64,000 nucleotides of DNA from Flavobacterium weaverense (GCF_003688495.1 NZ_REFH01000008.1:620001-684000), one strand, 5' to 3'; positions 28,864 to 38,931 are shown, counted from the first letter of the stretch. Numbers and translations are program-made. The notes: a model not told the origin generated them from the sequence alone.

Positions 28864-31221
28864 ATGAATACAATAATGATCTACCTGCCAATTGCTATGG
28901 CTTTTATTGGACTGGCATTTATGTTTGCCAAAAGGAAATGGGTTTTAAAACAAGATCCTGGAGATGGTAAGATGAAAGAAATTTCAGATTACATATACGA
29001 AGGAGCATTAGCTTTTCTTAAAGCTGAATATCGATTGTTAACCTTTTTTGTTATAGGTGCAAGTGCAGTTTTAGCGGGAATTTCCTTTATTGTTCCTACG
29101 ACTCATATCTTAATCGTTGTTGCTTTTATTTTTGGAGCCTTCTTCTCAGCATTAGCTGGTAATATGGGAATGAAAATAGCAACAAAAACAAATGTTAGAA
29201 CAACCCAAGCAGCTAGAACAAGTTTACCGCAGGCTTTAAAAGTTTCTTTTGGTGGTGGAACGGTAATGGGCTTAGGCGTTGCCGGTTTAGCAGTTTTAGG
29301 ACTAACAACTTTCTTTATTTTCTTCTTCCACTTTTTTATGAATGGCGTTTGGACTTCTACTCAAGATATGACAATCGTTTTAGAAACTTTAGCAGGATTT
29401 TCTCTTGGTGCTGAATCTATTGCCCTGTTTGCAAGAGTTGGAGGTGGTATTTACACTAAAGCTGCCGATGTTGGTGCTGATTTAGTAGGTAAAGTAGAAG
29501 CTGGAATTCCTGAAGATGATCCTAGAAATCCTGCAACAATTGCAGATAACGTAGGAGATAACGTAGGAGATGTAGCTGGAATGGGTGCTGATTTATTTGG
29601 TTCTTACGTAGCAACTGTTTTAGCAGCAATGGTTCTAGGAAATTATGTTATAAAAGACATGGGCGGAAATATCCAAGATGCTTTTGGCGGTATCGGACCT
29701 ATTTTATTACCAATGGCGATAGCAGGTTTCGGAATTCTATTTTCTATCATTGGAACTATGTTGGTGAAAATATCAGATGATAATGCTAAAGAAGCACAGG
29801 TTCAAAAAGCATTGAATATAGGAAACTGGGTTTCTATTGCATTGACAGCAATTTCTTGTTATGTATTAGTAAAATACATGTTGCCTGAAACTATGAAAAT
29901 GGATTTCTTCGGGGAAGGAACTAAAGAGATATCATCAATGCGCGTTTTTTACGCAACAATAGTTGGATTAGTAGTTGGCGCTGTTATTTCATCCGTTACT
30001 GAATATTACACAGGATTAGGAACAAAACCAGTAATGGCTATTGTGCAAAAATCGTCGACTGGTGCCGGAACTAACGTAATTGCTGGATTGGCGACTGGAA
30101 TGATCTCAACATTTCCAACTGTTTTATTATTTGCAGCTGCGATTTGGACGTCATACGCTTGTGCAGGATTTTATGGTGTAGCATTAGCTGCGTCAGCAAT
30201 GATGGCAACAACTGCTATGCAATTGGCAATTGATGCTTTCGGACCTATATCAGATAATGCTGGTGGAATTGCAGAGATGAGCGAATTACCGAAAGAAGTT
30301 CGTACTAGAACTGATATTCTAGATTCTGTTGGAAACACAACAGCTGCGACTGGAAAAGGATTTGCAATTGCTTCGGCGGCATTAACTTCACTAGCTTTAT
30401 TTGCAGCCTATGTTACATTTACAGGAATCGACGGAATTAATATATTTAAAGCGCCAGTTTTAGCAATGTTATTTGTAGGTGGAATGATACCTGTTGTTTT
30501 CTCGGCATTAGCAATGAATTCTGTTGGAAAAGCAGCGATGGATATGGTTTATGAAGTACGTCGTCAGTTTAGAGAGATTCCTGGAATTATGGAAGGAACT
30601 GGCAAACCAGAATATGCAAAATGTGTGGATATTTCTACTAAAGCGGCATTGCGTGAAATGATGTTACCAGGCGTTCTAACTATTGGTTTTCCAATCGCAA
30701 TTGTTCTCCTTGGTAAAATAGTTTACGCAGACAACAATCAATTAATCGCTGAAATGTTAGGGGGATATATGGCTGGAGTAACTGTTTCTGGAGTACTTTG
30801 GGCTGTGTTCCAAAATAATGCAGGTGGTGCTTGGGATAATGCTAAGAAATCTTTTGAAGCTGGAGTTATGATTAATGGAGAAATGACTTTTAAAGGTTCT
30901 GATGCACACAAAGCTGCAGTAACTGGTGACACTGTTGGAGATCCATTTAAAGATACTTCTGGGCCATCAATGAATATCTTGATTAAACTAACTTGTTTAA
31001 TAGGTTTAGTTATCGCTCCAATATTAGGTGACGGAAGTGAAGCCGTTGTGAAAAGAGTGCAGCAAACTGAAATAAGTTCTAAAGAAGTAGCTATCGAAAA
31101 ATCTAATATTGATGGAAAAGTGACAGCAACAGTTACCACTACAATTAACGGTAAACAAGATATTCAAAATTTTGAAGGGACAGATGCTGAAGTTCAAGCA
31201 AAAATTGATGCTTTGAGATAA
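28864..31221 (+). CDS. hppA: Membrane-bound ion-translocating pyrophosphatase, K+-dependent type
   Basis: 785 residues from the ATG at 28864; an earlier in-frame ATG (28834) is possible but adds ten polar residues ahead of the first helix. About 16 membrane helices. The substrate site motifs [20 protein letters not shown] and [19 protein letters not shown] are intact. The GNTTAA motif, with Ala where potassium-independent enzymes have Lys, places it in the K+-dependent class, which includes Na+ and dual Na+/H+ pumps. The C-terminal 60 residues after GDGSEAV form an extra polar tail. It couples pyrophosphate hydrolysis to ion export across the inner membrane. Confidence 0.97.
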   Translation: MNTIMIYLPIAMAFIGLAFMFAKRKWVLKQDPGDGKMKEISDYIYEGALAFLKAEYRLLTFFVIGASAVLAGISFIVPTTHILIVVAFIFGAFFSALAGNMGMKIATKTNVRTTQAARTSLPQALKVSFGGGTVMGLGVAGLAVLGLTTFFIFFFHFFMNGVWTSTQDMTIVLETLAGFSLGAESIALFARVGGGIYTKAADVGADLVGKVEAGIPEDDPRNPATIADNVGDNVGDVAGMGADLFGSYVATVLAAMVLGNYVIKDMGGNIQDAFGGIGPILLPMAIAGFGILFSIIGTMLVKISDDNAKEAQVQKALNIGNWVSIALTAISCYVLVKYMLPETMKMDFFGEGTKEISSMRVFYATIVGLVVGAVISSVTEYYTGLGTKPVMAIVQKSSTGAGTNVIAGLATGMISTFPTVLLFAAAIWTSYACAGFYGVALAASAMMATTAMQLAIDAFGPISDNAGGIAEMSELPKEVRTRTDILDSVGNTTAATGKGFAIASAALTSLALFAAYVTFTGIDGINIFKAPVLAMLFVGGMIPVVFSALAMNSVGKAAMDMVYEVRRQFREIPGIMEGTGKPEYAKCVDISTKAALREMMLPGVLTIGFPIAIVLLGKIVYADNNQLIAEMLGGYMAGVTVSGVLWAVFQNNAGGAWDNAKKSFEAGVMINGEMTFKGSDAHKAAVTGDTVGDPFKDTSGPSMNILIKLTCLIGLVIAPILGDGSEAVVKRVQQTEISSKEVAIEKSNIDGKVTATVTTTINGKQDIQNFEGTDAEVQAKIDALR

Positions 31222-31250
31222 AGTAGTAGTAACTTTTGACAAACTCCCAA

Positions 31251-31289
31251 ATAACCTTTGTCAAAGTTATAAACTTTGACAAAGGTTTA
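31251..31289. repeat. AACCTTTGTCAAAGTT palindrome, copy 1
   Basis: Perfect 16-bp arms (31253-31268 and 31272-31287) with a 3-base loop, no T-run. The same palindrome occurs at 58728-58766. It precedes a true terminator by a few bases. Confidence 0.85.
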
Positions 31290-31293
31290 AATT

Positions 31294-31334
31294 AAAATGC
31301 CTCACTTTAGGAATTAAGAGTGAGGCATTTTTTA
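31294..31334 (+). terminator. Terminator after hppA
   Basis: Stem AAATGCCTCACT / AGTGAGGCATTT (31295-31306 and 31319-31330), 12-base loop, followed by a T-run. Confidence 0.9.
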
Positions 31335-31364
31335 TATTTACTAGTGCTAAATAATTATATTTCT

Positions 31365-31400
31365 TCTCCCTCTCCTTCGGAGAGGGCCGGGGAGAGGATT
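31365..31400 (-). repeat. GC-rich palindromic half-element at the end of the dNK gene
   Basis: Contains CCCTCTCCTTCGGAGAGGG followed by CCGGGGAGAGGA. It abuts the stop codon of the deoxynucleoside kinase gene and belongs to the same family as the paired elements in the sulfur region; no partner half is seen. Confidence 0.75.
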
Positions 31401-32015
31401 TTAAAACAATCCGTTTATCTCTGCGTCAATTCTATTAATAATGTTTCCTAAATCTTCTTGACTGTCAACAAAATTGATGTTGTCTACGTCTATAATTAGT
31501 AGTTTTCCTTTATCATATGTTTGAATCCAACCTTCATAACGTTCGTTTAAACGGCTTAAATAATCAATTGAAATTGAGTTTTCATACTCTCGTCCTCTTT
31601 TATGGATTTGTCCCACTAGATTAGGAATAGAACTTCTTAAATAAATCAATAAATCAGGAGCTTTAACAGTTGATTCCATTAATTCAAAAAGTGATGAGTA
31701 ATTTTGAAAATCGCGATTGGTCATCAAGCCCATAGCGTAAAGGTTAGGAGCAAAAATATGTGCGTCCTCGTAAATAGTTCGATCTTGAATAATCTTTTTA
31801 CCACTTTCACGTATTTGCATCACCTGACGAAAACGACTGTTCAAAAAGTAAATCTGTAAATTAAATGACCAACGTTCCATTTGGTGATAAAAATCATCCA
31901 AGTAAGGATTGTCAACAACATCTTCAAAATGTGGTTCCCATTTAAAATGTTTTGCTAATAAACGAGTTAATGTTGTTTTTCCAGAACCTATATTTCCTGC
32001 TATCGCTATGTGCAT
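31401..32015 (-). CDS. Deoxynucleoside kinase
   Basis: 204 residues. The P-loop GNIGSGKTTL at residues 7-16 and the (D/E)R(T/S) motif QDRTIYEDAH fit the dCK/dGK family (deoxyadenosine/deoxyguanosine kinase type). It phosphorylates salvaged deoxynucleosides. The start overlaps the stop of the upstream gene by one base (TAATG), so the two are translationally coupled. Substrate choice cannot be settled from sequence. Confidence 0.93.
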   Translation of the reverse strand: MHIAIAGNIGSGKTTLTRLLAKHFKWEPHFEDVVDNPYLDDFYHQMERWSFNLQIYFLNSRFRQVMQIRESGKKIIQDRTIYEDAHIFAPNLYAMGLMTNRDFQNYSSLFELMESTVKAPDLLIYLRSSIPNLVGQIHKRGREYENSISIDYLSRLNERYEGWIQTYDKGKLLIIDVDNINFVDSQEDLGNIINRIDAEINGLF

Positions 32016-32806
32016 TATGGTATTATGATTTTATAATTTGTAATTCCTTCTGATGTAAAAATAGATAAAATTTGGTCCTTGTAATAGAATTTTTCAAAGG
32101 ATTTTTGCGAAATCTTTATTTCATAACTTTTATTCTTTTCTAAATCTTTAAGAATCAAAATCCCTAACTCAGAATAGATAAACTGACTTTTACTAATAAT
32201 TTGAATTTGATCAAATTGAGTAACATTTACTCTAAAATTTACAGTGCCAAATATATCTGAAGTGTACCAATTATTTTTTGAGTCGATCCAAGAAAAGAAA
32301 TTAAAATCTGAAGTATATCGCTTTATCGTTTCAGAAAATGGAACGCTAATCGTTTTATATTCGTTCTTTAAATAATCGTATAATCCTAATTGTTGATTCA
32401 TGCTATTGTAAAGCCACAAATTGTTTTGTGAAGATAAACCAATGGCAGTTGTAACTATTGGAATAGAAAATTCAGAAAAATTTATTTTCTGAATTTCGTT
32501 GAGTTGATTGTCAAGTATGATTGCCGTATTGAAATCACTGTAAAATAATATAATTTTAAGCGGATTTTGTAGATCAACTTTAGTGATTTTACCAAGAGAA
32601 ACATTCTTGTATTCCAAGTTGGTATTCGTACCAACTTTAGAAAAAACATTATTTGTAATACTATAATAAAATCCGAAGGCATCGTATTCAAGGAATTCAT
32701 CGCCTTCAAATTTAAAACTGTTAATTTCTGTAGCTGTCAAATTTATATTTTGACTTGAAACTACTGAAAAAGAGGTAATAAGGAGTAGGAGTAACAATTT
32801 TTTCAT
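32015..32806 (-). CDS. Exported hypothetical protein, possibly beta-propeller
   Basis: 263 residues. A signal peptide ends near VVSSQN; the rest is rich in beta-strand patterns with repeated short blocks (aromatic, Asn, Tyr), compatible with a propeller fold, but no blade motif is certain. It is followed immediately by the deoxynucleoside kinase gene. I do not recognise the family; it resembles proteins found at this place in related genomes only by context. Confidence 0.7.
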   Translation of the reverse strand: MKKLLLLLLITSFSVVSSQNINLTATEINSFKFEGDEFLEYDAFGFYYSITNNVFSKVGTNTNLEYKNVSLGKITKVDLQNPLKIILFYSDFNTAIILDNQLNEIQKINFSEFSIPIVTTAIGLSSQNNLWLYNSMNQQLGLYDYLKNEYKTISVPFSETIKRYTSDFNFFSWIDSKNNWYTSDIFGTVNFRVNVTQFDQIQIISKSQFIYSELGILILKDLEKNKSYEIKISQKSFEKFYYKDQILSIFTSEGITNYKIIIP

Positions 32807-32920
32807 AAAAGCGAATTTACAATTAAACCTTAGAGAATAAGGATTGTCTTATTACTAATTTAACAAATTTATTGTAACGAATGCTGTATTTTTATGTCCT
32901 ACTTATTAAAATCTAAAACT

Positions 32921-33799
32921 ATGTATAAAATAATTTTCACATTAGCAGTAATTGTTTTTTCTGCTGTCGAAATTCAAGCTCAGGAATTTCAAGGAATGGC
33001 AGTTTACGAATCTAAAACTAGTGCTTCGGATTTTAGTAAAAGAATGGAGGGAAATAAGAATGTGACTCCAGATATGCAAAAAATGATTGAGGATAGAATG
33101 AAGAAAATGTTCGAAAAGACATTCATTCTTAATTTTGATAAATCAGCTTCTATCTACAAAGAAGAGGAAAAGTTAGAAGCGGGTGCACAAAGTGGTGCAG
33201 GAATGAGAATGATAATGTCAATGACTGGTGGCGGCGGAACTTTCTATAAAAATGTCAAAGATAAATCTTACACGGTTGATAAAGAGTTTATGGGCAAAGA
33301 GTTTTTAGTAAAAGATTCATTACCTAATCTTCAATGGAAAATGGAAGGCGAAACAAGAATCATTGGCGGTTATAATTGTTTCAAAGCGACAGCTGTTCGT
33401 GAGGCAAGTAAAACTGACTTTAGAAATTTCACACCTAAAAAAGAGGATGCAAATGCAAAACCCGCAGACGCGACAAAGAAAACAAGTCTTTTAGAAGAAT
33501 TAGACATGCCAAAAGAAACAGTAATTACTGCTTGGTACACTCCAGAGATTCCTGTGAATCAAGGTCCAGAGAATTATTGGGGTTTGCCAGGATTGATTTT
33601 GGAGGTAAACGACGGTAAGACTGTTATTCTCTGTTCAAAAGTAATTCTAAATCCAAAAGTAAAAACGGTTATAAAAGCTTCAACGAAAGGAAAAGTAGTT
33701 ACGCAGAAAGAATTTGATGATACGGTTTTTAAAAAGATGGAAGAATTTAGAGATATGAATCAAGGTCGAGGAAACGGCGGGTTTAGAATAGGTGGTTAA
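32921..33799 (+). CDS. GLPGLI family protein
   Basis: 292 residues from the ATG at 32921, which starts a clean signal peptide ending at IQAQ; the ATG at 32894 adds nine residues in front. The family-defining motif is present as YWGLPGLILEVNDG (about residue 228-241). GLPGLI proteins are exported proteins of unknown function confined to Bacteroidota. It is 53 bases upstream of an outer-membrane protein gene on the same strand, likely one operon. Confidence 0.92.
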   Translation: MYKIIFTLAVIVFSAVEIQAQEFQGMAVYESKTSASDFSKRMEGNKNVTPDMQKMIEDRMKKMFEKTFILNFDKSASIYKEEEKLEAGAQSGAGMRMIMSMTGGGGTFYKNVKDKSYTVDKEFMGKEFLVKDSLPNLQWKMEGETRIIGGYNCFKATAVREASKTDFRNFTPKKEDANAKPADATKKTSLLEELDMPKETVITAWYTPEIPVNQGPENYWGLPGLILEVNDGKTVILCSKVILNPKVKTVIKASTKGKVVTQKEFDDTVFKKMEEFRDMNQGRGNGGFRIGG

Positions 33800-33852
33800 G
33801 AAGCATCATCTATATTTCTAAATATTAAATAATTCATTCCTAAGTTTCATAA

Positions 33853-36558
33853 ATGAAAACAGCAATACTTCTATTTATATCATTATTAATTACCTCGATT
33901 TCGTTTTCACAATCGATTAAATTGGAGGGCTTAATCACTGATTCGAATGCAAATGGTTTAGAAATGGCTAATGTAATGGCAGTCAATAAAGTCACAAAAG
34001 CCATGGATTCATATGCCATTACAAATGATAAAGGTAAGTTTCTTCTCAATTTGAAGCCAAATACAGCATATAGCTTAAAAATTAGTTATTTAGGGATGCA
34101 AAATAAAGAATTAGATTTTATTACTGCTGCCGAAAATATAAATAAGAATATTGCTCTTGAAGAAGGTGGAATTGAACTTGAGGGTGTCGAAATTGTTCGT
34201 GAAATGCCAGTTTCAATAAAAGGAGATACTATTGTTTATAATGCCGATTCCTTCAAATCTGGAACCGAAAGAAAGCTAGAAGATATTCTAAAAAAGTTAC
34301 CTGGAGTTGAGGTAAATGCAGACGGTGAAATAGAAGTAGAAGGAAAAAGAGTTACTAAATTGATGGTGGAAGGAAAGGACTTCTTTGACGGTGATACTAA
34401 GTTAGGGGTAAAAAACATTCCGGCTGATGCTATTGACAAAATTCAAGTTTTAAGGAATTATAGCGAAGTAGGAGCGTTGAAAGGAGTTGAGAATAATCAA
34501 GACAACCTAGCCATGAATATCAAACTAAAGTCGGGAAATAAAAATTTCTGGTTTGGTGATGTTACCGCAGGCGTAGGTGTAGCTCAAAAAGTAAGTCGCT
34601 ATTTAATCAATCCAAAGCTATTTTATTACAGTCCAAAATATAGTATCAATGTTTTAAGTAATTTTAATAATATTGGGGAATTGCCTTTGACGGTTCAAGA
34701 TTATTTTAAATTCACTGGTGGTTTTAGAGGTGTTGCACAAAAGGGCGGCTCAAGTTTTAATGTGTCTTCAAATGATTTAGGGATTTCTCTTTTAAGAAAT
34801 AATCGTGCTAAAGACATTGAAACAAAATTTGGAGCTACTAACTTCTCTTATAATGTTAATAAAGCGTGGTCGCTGAGCGGTTTTGGGATACTTTCATCAG
34901 CACTAACAGAGTTGGAAACCAAATCACAAACCAATATTTTACAGCCTAATTCTTCTAATGTTTTATCCACTGAAAATCGGGAGGAGATCGTAAATCAAAA
35001 AAGCAATTTAGGTTTATTCAAATTAAGCTCTACTTACAAACCTAATGCTCGTTTTCAATTTGATTACGATGTTTTAACTAAGTTATCTAAACAAGATGAA
35101 AATAATTCATTGTTAAGAGAATCTGTTGTAAATGGTAATTCTGCCATTGAAAATATTAGTACCGTAAAAAAGCAAGACCCAATTTCAGTCAATCAAAACT
35201 TGAGTTTGTATTATACGAAAAGTGATAAAAGTATTTTTGCATTCGAAATGCAGCATTTGTATCAAGATGAAAATCCTTTTTATAATGCCAATTTAAAATC
35301 GCAGCCCTTCAACTTGACTGATTATATTTCAGGTCAAAATAGAAATGATATCAATCAAAATCGTTTTGTAAAAACGAACAAAATTGATGCTAAATTAGAT
35401 TACTACTATATGCTTACTAATAAAAGTAATATAAATGTAACCCTTGGAAACACCTATTCTAATCAAAATTTTAATTCTAGGATTTATCAAATCTTAGACA
35501 ATCAAAACAGAAATGATTTAAATGATAATTCTAATAAAAATGATGTAAATTATAACTTCAATGATAGTTTTATAGGCTTGTATTACAAAATTTTGACAGG
35601 TAAATTTACTTTTACTCCTGGAGTTAGCTTGCATAGTTACAACATGAGTAATGAGCAATTAGGCACTAGCAACAGTCAAAATTTCTTTAGAGCCTTACCA
35701 GATTTTTTGGCTATTTACCAAATAAAAAAGGCAGAGACATTAACTTATAACTTTTCTTATACGAATACGTTTACCGATATTAATCAGTTAACTGAAGGAT
35801 ATGTATTCTCAAATTACAACAGTTTGACTAAAGGAAATCGCTTGTTAGAAAATGCAACTTCTCAGGTTCACTCGCTGCGTTATTTTAAATATAACATGTT
35901 TAATTTCGAAAACATTACAGCATTTGCTACTTATTCGAAGAGAATAGATGCTATAAAAACTAGAGCTATTTTTAACGGAGTGAGCCAAACATCGTCTCCT
36001 TTCAATTCTGATTTTGCTGATGAGACGATTCTTGGTAATGGTTCATATGGAAGGTCATTTTTAAAGAATTACAAAGCATCAGTAAGCGCTAATTTGAATT
36101 GGTCTAAGTTTAATAATATTCAAAACAACCAGTTATCATCAAAAGAAAGTTTCACTCAGAGTTATACTTTTAAAGCTTCTACGAATTATAAAAACATGCC
36201 TAATATCGAATTAGGATACAATCTTGTTAAAAACGATTACAATAACAGTGCTTTTTACACGGAAAGACCTTTTGCTAAACTAGATTATTTCTTTTTAAAA
36301 AGTTTTTCATTTGTAACTGAATACGAGTTCTTCCATTATTACAACAATAGTAAAAGTGTAAATAATGAATATGATTTCTTAACGGCAAGTCTAATCTATC
36401 AAAAGAAAGGTGGAAAGATGGAATATAAAGTTAGTGGAACAAACTTATTAAATACTACTTCTTTGAACGATGATAACTTTAGTCAATTTGCAACAAGAAC
36501 ATCGCAATATACCGTTCAGCCTAGATATGTACTGTTTTCTTTGAAATACAACATATAA
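33853..36558 (+). CDS. Outer-membrane beta-barrel protein with carboxypeptidase regulatory-like domain
   Basis: 901 residues. A signal peptide (to about residue 19) is followed by a CarboxypepD_reg-like domain (about 20-100), a plug-like region with KLPGVEVNADGEIEVEG (about 150-166) as in TonB-dependent receptors, and a long C-terminal barrel. The layout fits the OMP_b-brl_3 class of TonB-receptor relatives. A true TonB box is not clear. It is probably cotranscribed with the GLPGLI gene; substrate unknown. Confidence 0.88.
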   Translation: MKTAILLFISLLITSISFSQSIKLEGLITDSNANGLEMANVMAVNKVTKAMDSYAITNDKGKFLLNLKPNTAYSLKISYLGMQNKELDFITAAENINKNIALEEGGIELEGVEIVREMPVSIKGDTIVYNADSFKSGTERKLEDILKKLPGVEVNADGEIEVEGKRVTKLMVEGKDFFDGDTKLGVKNIPADAIDKIQVLRNYSEVGALKGVENNQDNLAMNIKLKSGNKNFWFGDVTAGVGVAQKVSRYLINPKLFYYSPKYSINVLSNFNNIGELPLTVQDYFKFTGGFRGVAQKGGSSFNVSSNDLGISLLRNNRAKDIETKFGATNFSYNVNKAWSLSGFGILSSALTELETKSQTNILQPNSSNVLSTENREEIVNQKSNLGLFKLSSTYKPNARFQFDYDVLTKLSKQDENNSLLRESVVNGNSAIENISTVKKQDPISVNQNLSLYYTKSDKSIFAFEMQHLYQDENPFYNANLKSQPFNLTDYISGQNRNDINQNRFVKTNKIDAKLDYYYMLTNKSNINVTLGNTYSNQNFNSRIYQILDNQNRNDLNDNSNKNDVNYNFNDSFIGLYYKILTGKFTFTPGVSLHSYNMSNEQLGTSNSQNFFRALPDFLAIYQIKKAETLTYNFSYTNTFTDINQLTEGYVFSNYNSLTKGNRLLENATSQVHSLRYFKYNMFNFENITAFATYSKRIDAIKTRAIFNGVSQTSSPFNSDFADETILGNGSYGRSFLKNYKASVSANLNWSKFNNIQNNQLSSKESFTQSYTFKASTNYKNMPNIELGYNLVKNDYNNSAFYTERPFAKLDYFFLKSFSFVTEYEFFHYYNNSKSVNNEYDFLTASLIYQKKGGKMEYKVSGTNLLNTTSLNDDNFSQFATRTSQYTVQPRYVLFSLKYNI

Positions 36559-36612
36559 TTGCTGCCGTAATACTTTTTTTACTTTAAATACGTTTATTTA
36601 TTAGATTAATAC

Positions 36613-36620
36613 TACTTTTG
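36613..36620 (+). promoter_or_regulatory. Probable promoter of the small OMP gene
   Basis: TACTTTTG matches the -7 consensus exactly, 57 bases before the start codon; no clear TTG at the -33 position. Confidence 0.5.
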
Positions 36621-36676
36621 CACCATAAATTCCGAAGTAGGAGAAATAACATTATTTTTAACTTAAAATTTTTATT

Positions 36677-37183
36677 ATGAAAAAAATCGCTCTTTTATTA
36701 GCTGTATTCGCTTTTAGTTTTGCAAATGCTCAAGCTCCTTTGGAAGAAGGAGGAATTCAATTAAACGCTGGAGTTGGAACATCTGGATGGGGAACACCTG
36801 TTTATGTAGGTCTTGATTTTGGTATTGCTAAAAACTGGACTTTAGGTGGAGAATTATCTTACCAGTCTTACAATCAAACTTATGCGTCTACAAGAATAAA
36901 AAGTTCTATTTTAGGAGTTCAAGCAAATGGAAATTACCATTTTAATGAAGTATTAAATATTCCTAGTGAATGGGATTTTTACGCTGGAGCTAATTTAAAT
37001 TATTACAGCTGGAATACAAAATCGAATGGTAATTCATTCAATTACGATGATGAAGATAACTTTGGTTTAGGATTACAAGTTGGTGGTCGTTATTTCTTTA
37101 GTGATAATTTTGGTTTAAACCTTCAAGTAGGTGGTGGTAATGTTGTAAGTGGTGCAAAAATCGGAATCACTTATAAGTTTTAA
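36677..37183 (+). CDS. Small outer-membrane beta-barrel protein
   Basis: 168 residues. The signal peptide ends at ANAQ; the mature part has alternating hydrophobic strands with the glycine-rich pattern of eight-stranded OmpA/OmpX-like barrels and ends in GITYKF with a terminal Phe, the barrel-assembly signal. It may be an abundant porin-like protein, but nothing in the sequence shows a substrate. Confidence 0.85.
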   Translation: MKKIALLLAVFAFSFANAQAPLEEGGIQLNAGVGTSGWGTPVYVGLDFGIAKNWTLGGELSYQSYNQTYASTRIKSSILGVQANGNYHFNEVLNIPSEWDFYAGANLNYYSWNTKSNGNSFNYDDEDNFGLGLQVGGRYFFSDNFGLNLQVGGGNVVSGAKIGITYKF

Positions 37184-37204
37184 TTACAAACTTAAATACG
37201 ATAT

Positions 37205-37242
37205 AAAAGCCGTCATTTCTTAATTGAAATGGCGGCTTTTTC
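37205..37242 (+). terminator. Terminator after the small OMP gene
   Basis: Stem AAAGCCGTCATTTC / GAAATGGCGGCTTT (37206-37219 and 37225-37238), 5-base loop, five T. Confidence 0.92.
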
Positions 37243-37297
37243 ATTTTATATAATTGACGAATGATTGGCGGATAAATTGTTTGTTTTTGATTTCGAT

Positions 37298-37335
37298 CCA
37301 AAAAAAAACCGCAATCCAAATGGAGTGCGGTTCTA
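37298..37335 (-). terminator. Terminator after metK
   Basis: Arms AACCGCAATCC / GGAGTGCGGTT (37308-37317 and 37322-37332); on the minus strand the hairpin is followed by eight T. Confidence 0.88.
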
Positions 37336-37397
37336 TTAAAATATCTAAGCGAATTTATTTTTCCTTTCTTCGAAAAAATCAAAAGTAAAAATTATAA

Positions 37398-38648
37398 TTA
37401 TAGACCGAAGGCAGCTTTAATTTTATCTACGAAATCTAATTTTTCCCAAGTAAATAATTCAACAGTAACTGTCTTTGTTAAACCACCAGGAGCAGAAAAC
37501 GTTTTTGTAACTGTTTCTGGTGTGCGGCCCATGTGACCGTAAGCAGCAGTTTCACTATAGATTGGATTTCTTAATTTTAATCTTTGCTCAATAAAGTAAG
37601 GACGCATATCAAATATAGCCTCTACTTTCTTAGCAATTTCACCGTTAGTTAGGTCAACTTTTGAAGTTCCATAAGTATCTATAAAAATACCCATTGGTTT
37701 AGCCACACCAATTGCGTAAGAAACTTGTACTAAAATCTCATCAGCAATACCAGCAGCCACTAAGTTTTTAGCGATATGACGTGTAGCATAAGCTGCACTT
37801 CTATCCACTTTACTTGGATCTTTTCCTGAAAATGCACCACCACCGTGAGCACCTTTTCCTCCATAAGTATCAACAATAATTTTTCTGCCTGTAAGTCCAG
37901 TATCTCCGTGTGGTCCACCTATTACAAATTTCCCTGTTGGATTAATATGATACTGAATTTTGTCATTAAATAAATGAGCGTGAGCTGGGTTTTTTGCTAT
38001 AATTCTAGGAATTAATATTTCAACGATATCTTTTTTAATTTTAGCAAGCATTGTAGCTTCTTCGTCAAAATCATCATGTTGCGTAGAAATTACAATAGCA
38101 TCAATACGAGTAGGTTTGTTATCGTCGCTATATTCTAAAGTCACTTGTGATTTTGCATCAGGACGCAAATAAGTGATTTCATTATTTTCACGTCTTAGTA
38201 TAGCTAATTCTTGCAATAATTTGTGAGATAAATCTAGTGCCAATGGCATGTAATTATCTGTTTCATTAGTTGCATAACCAAACATCATTCCTTGATCACC
38301 TGCACCTTGCTCTTCAGGATTTGCTCTGTCTACACCTTGATTAATATCAGCAGATTGCTCATGAATAGCTGAAAGAATACCGCATGAGTTAGCTTCAAAC
38401 ATGTATTCGCTTTTTGTGTAACCAATTTTTCTGATTACTTCACGAGCTATATGTTGTACGTCTAAATAAGTATTTGATTTTACTTCGCCAGCCAAAATAA
38501 CTTGACCAGTAGTTACAAGAGTTTCGCAAGCTACTTTTGAATCAGCATCAAATGCTAAAAAGTTATCGATTAGTGCGTCTGAAATTTGATCTGCAATTTT
38601 GTCTGGATGTCCTTCGCTTACAGATTCTGACGTAAATAAATAGGCCAT
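37398..38648 (-). CDS. metK: S-adenosylmethionine synthetase
   Basis: 416 residues. It makes SAM from methionine and ATP. Typical segments: [17 protein letters not shown] at the N-terminus, [12 protein letters not shown], and [15 protein letters not shown] of the phosphate-binding loop. It is divergent from metY. The 170-base leader holds an eight-codon ORF with two Cys codons and foldable sequence, so expression is likely controlled after initiation. Confidence 0.98.
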   Translation of the reverse strand: MAYLFTSESVSEGHPDKIADQISDALIDNFLAFDADSKVACETLVTTGQVILAGEVKSNTYLDVQHIAREVIRKIGYTKSEYMFEANSCGILSAIHEQSADINQGVDRANPEEQGAGDQGMMFGYATNETDNYMPLALDLSHKLLQELAILRRENNEITYLRPDAKSQVTLEYSDDNKPTRIDAIVISTQHDDFDEEATMLAKIKKDIVEILIPRIIAKNPAHAHLFNDKIQYHINPTGKFVIGGPHGDTGLTGRKIIVDTYGGKGAHGGGAFSGKDPSKVDRSAAYATRHIAKNLVAAGIADEILVQVSYAIGVAKPMGIFIDTYGTSKVDLTNGEIAKKVEAIFDMRPYFIEQRLKLRNPIYSETAAYGHMGRTPETVTKTFSAPGGLTKTVTVELFTWEKLDFVDKIKAAFGL

Positions 38649-38674
38649 AATATTATTATTTTAAATTAAACGAG

Positions 38675-38768
38675 AAAAAATAATTGCTGAAAAGGACTAA
38701 AGGAGAGTTTCTGCTTTAGCATTTTTTCTACTGAAAATTTTTCAGCATCCACAATGAATTGGTTTCAT
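38675..38768 (-). promoter_or_regulatory. metK leader: short Cys ORF and competing hairpins (candidate attenuator)
   Basis: On the minus strand an ORF of eight codons (38768-38742) reads MKPIHCGC with two Cys among the last three codons. Directly at its stop, GCTGAAAA (38746-38739) can pair either locally (CTGAAA / TTTCAG, 38745-38731) or with TTTTCAGC at 38693-38686, which is followed by AATTA and six T and would act as a terminator. Ribosome stalling at the Cys codons could decide between them. This is read directly from sequence; the mechanism is inferred. Confidence 0.5.
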
Positions 38769-38815
38769 TATGAAGAGGTTGCAATCAGTTCAAATTTTTC
38801 CTCTGTATTCGAGTG

Positions 38816-38823
38816 CAAATGTA
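38816..38823 (-). promoter_or_regulatory. Probable metK promoter, -7 element
   Basis: On the minus strand TACATTTG, an exact -7 consensus, 48 bases upstream of the eight-codon leader ORF. Confidence 0.55.
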
Positions 38824-38891
38824 TGAAACCATTTTGAATTGTAAATTATACTTTTGTTTTTTTAATTTAATTTAAGAAAGTTTAACAAATC

Positions 38892-38908
38892 CTACTAATT
38901 CTATAGGG
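38892..38908 (+). promoter_or_regulatory. Candidate sulfur operator upstream of metY
   Basis: CTACTAATTCTATAGGG. It matches the sequence in the cysH promoter region (CTACTATTCCGATAGGG) at 14 of 17 positions, and lies 24 bases upstream of the metY -33 element. The core has dyad symmetry (CTA...TAG). Confidence 0.5.
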
Positions 38909-38931
38909 ATATTATTTTTTTACATTTTTAT

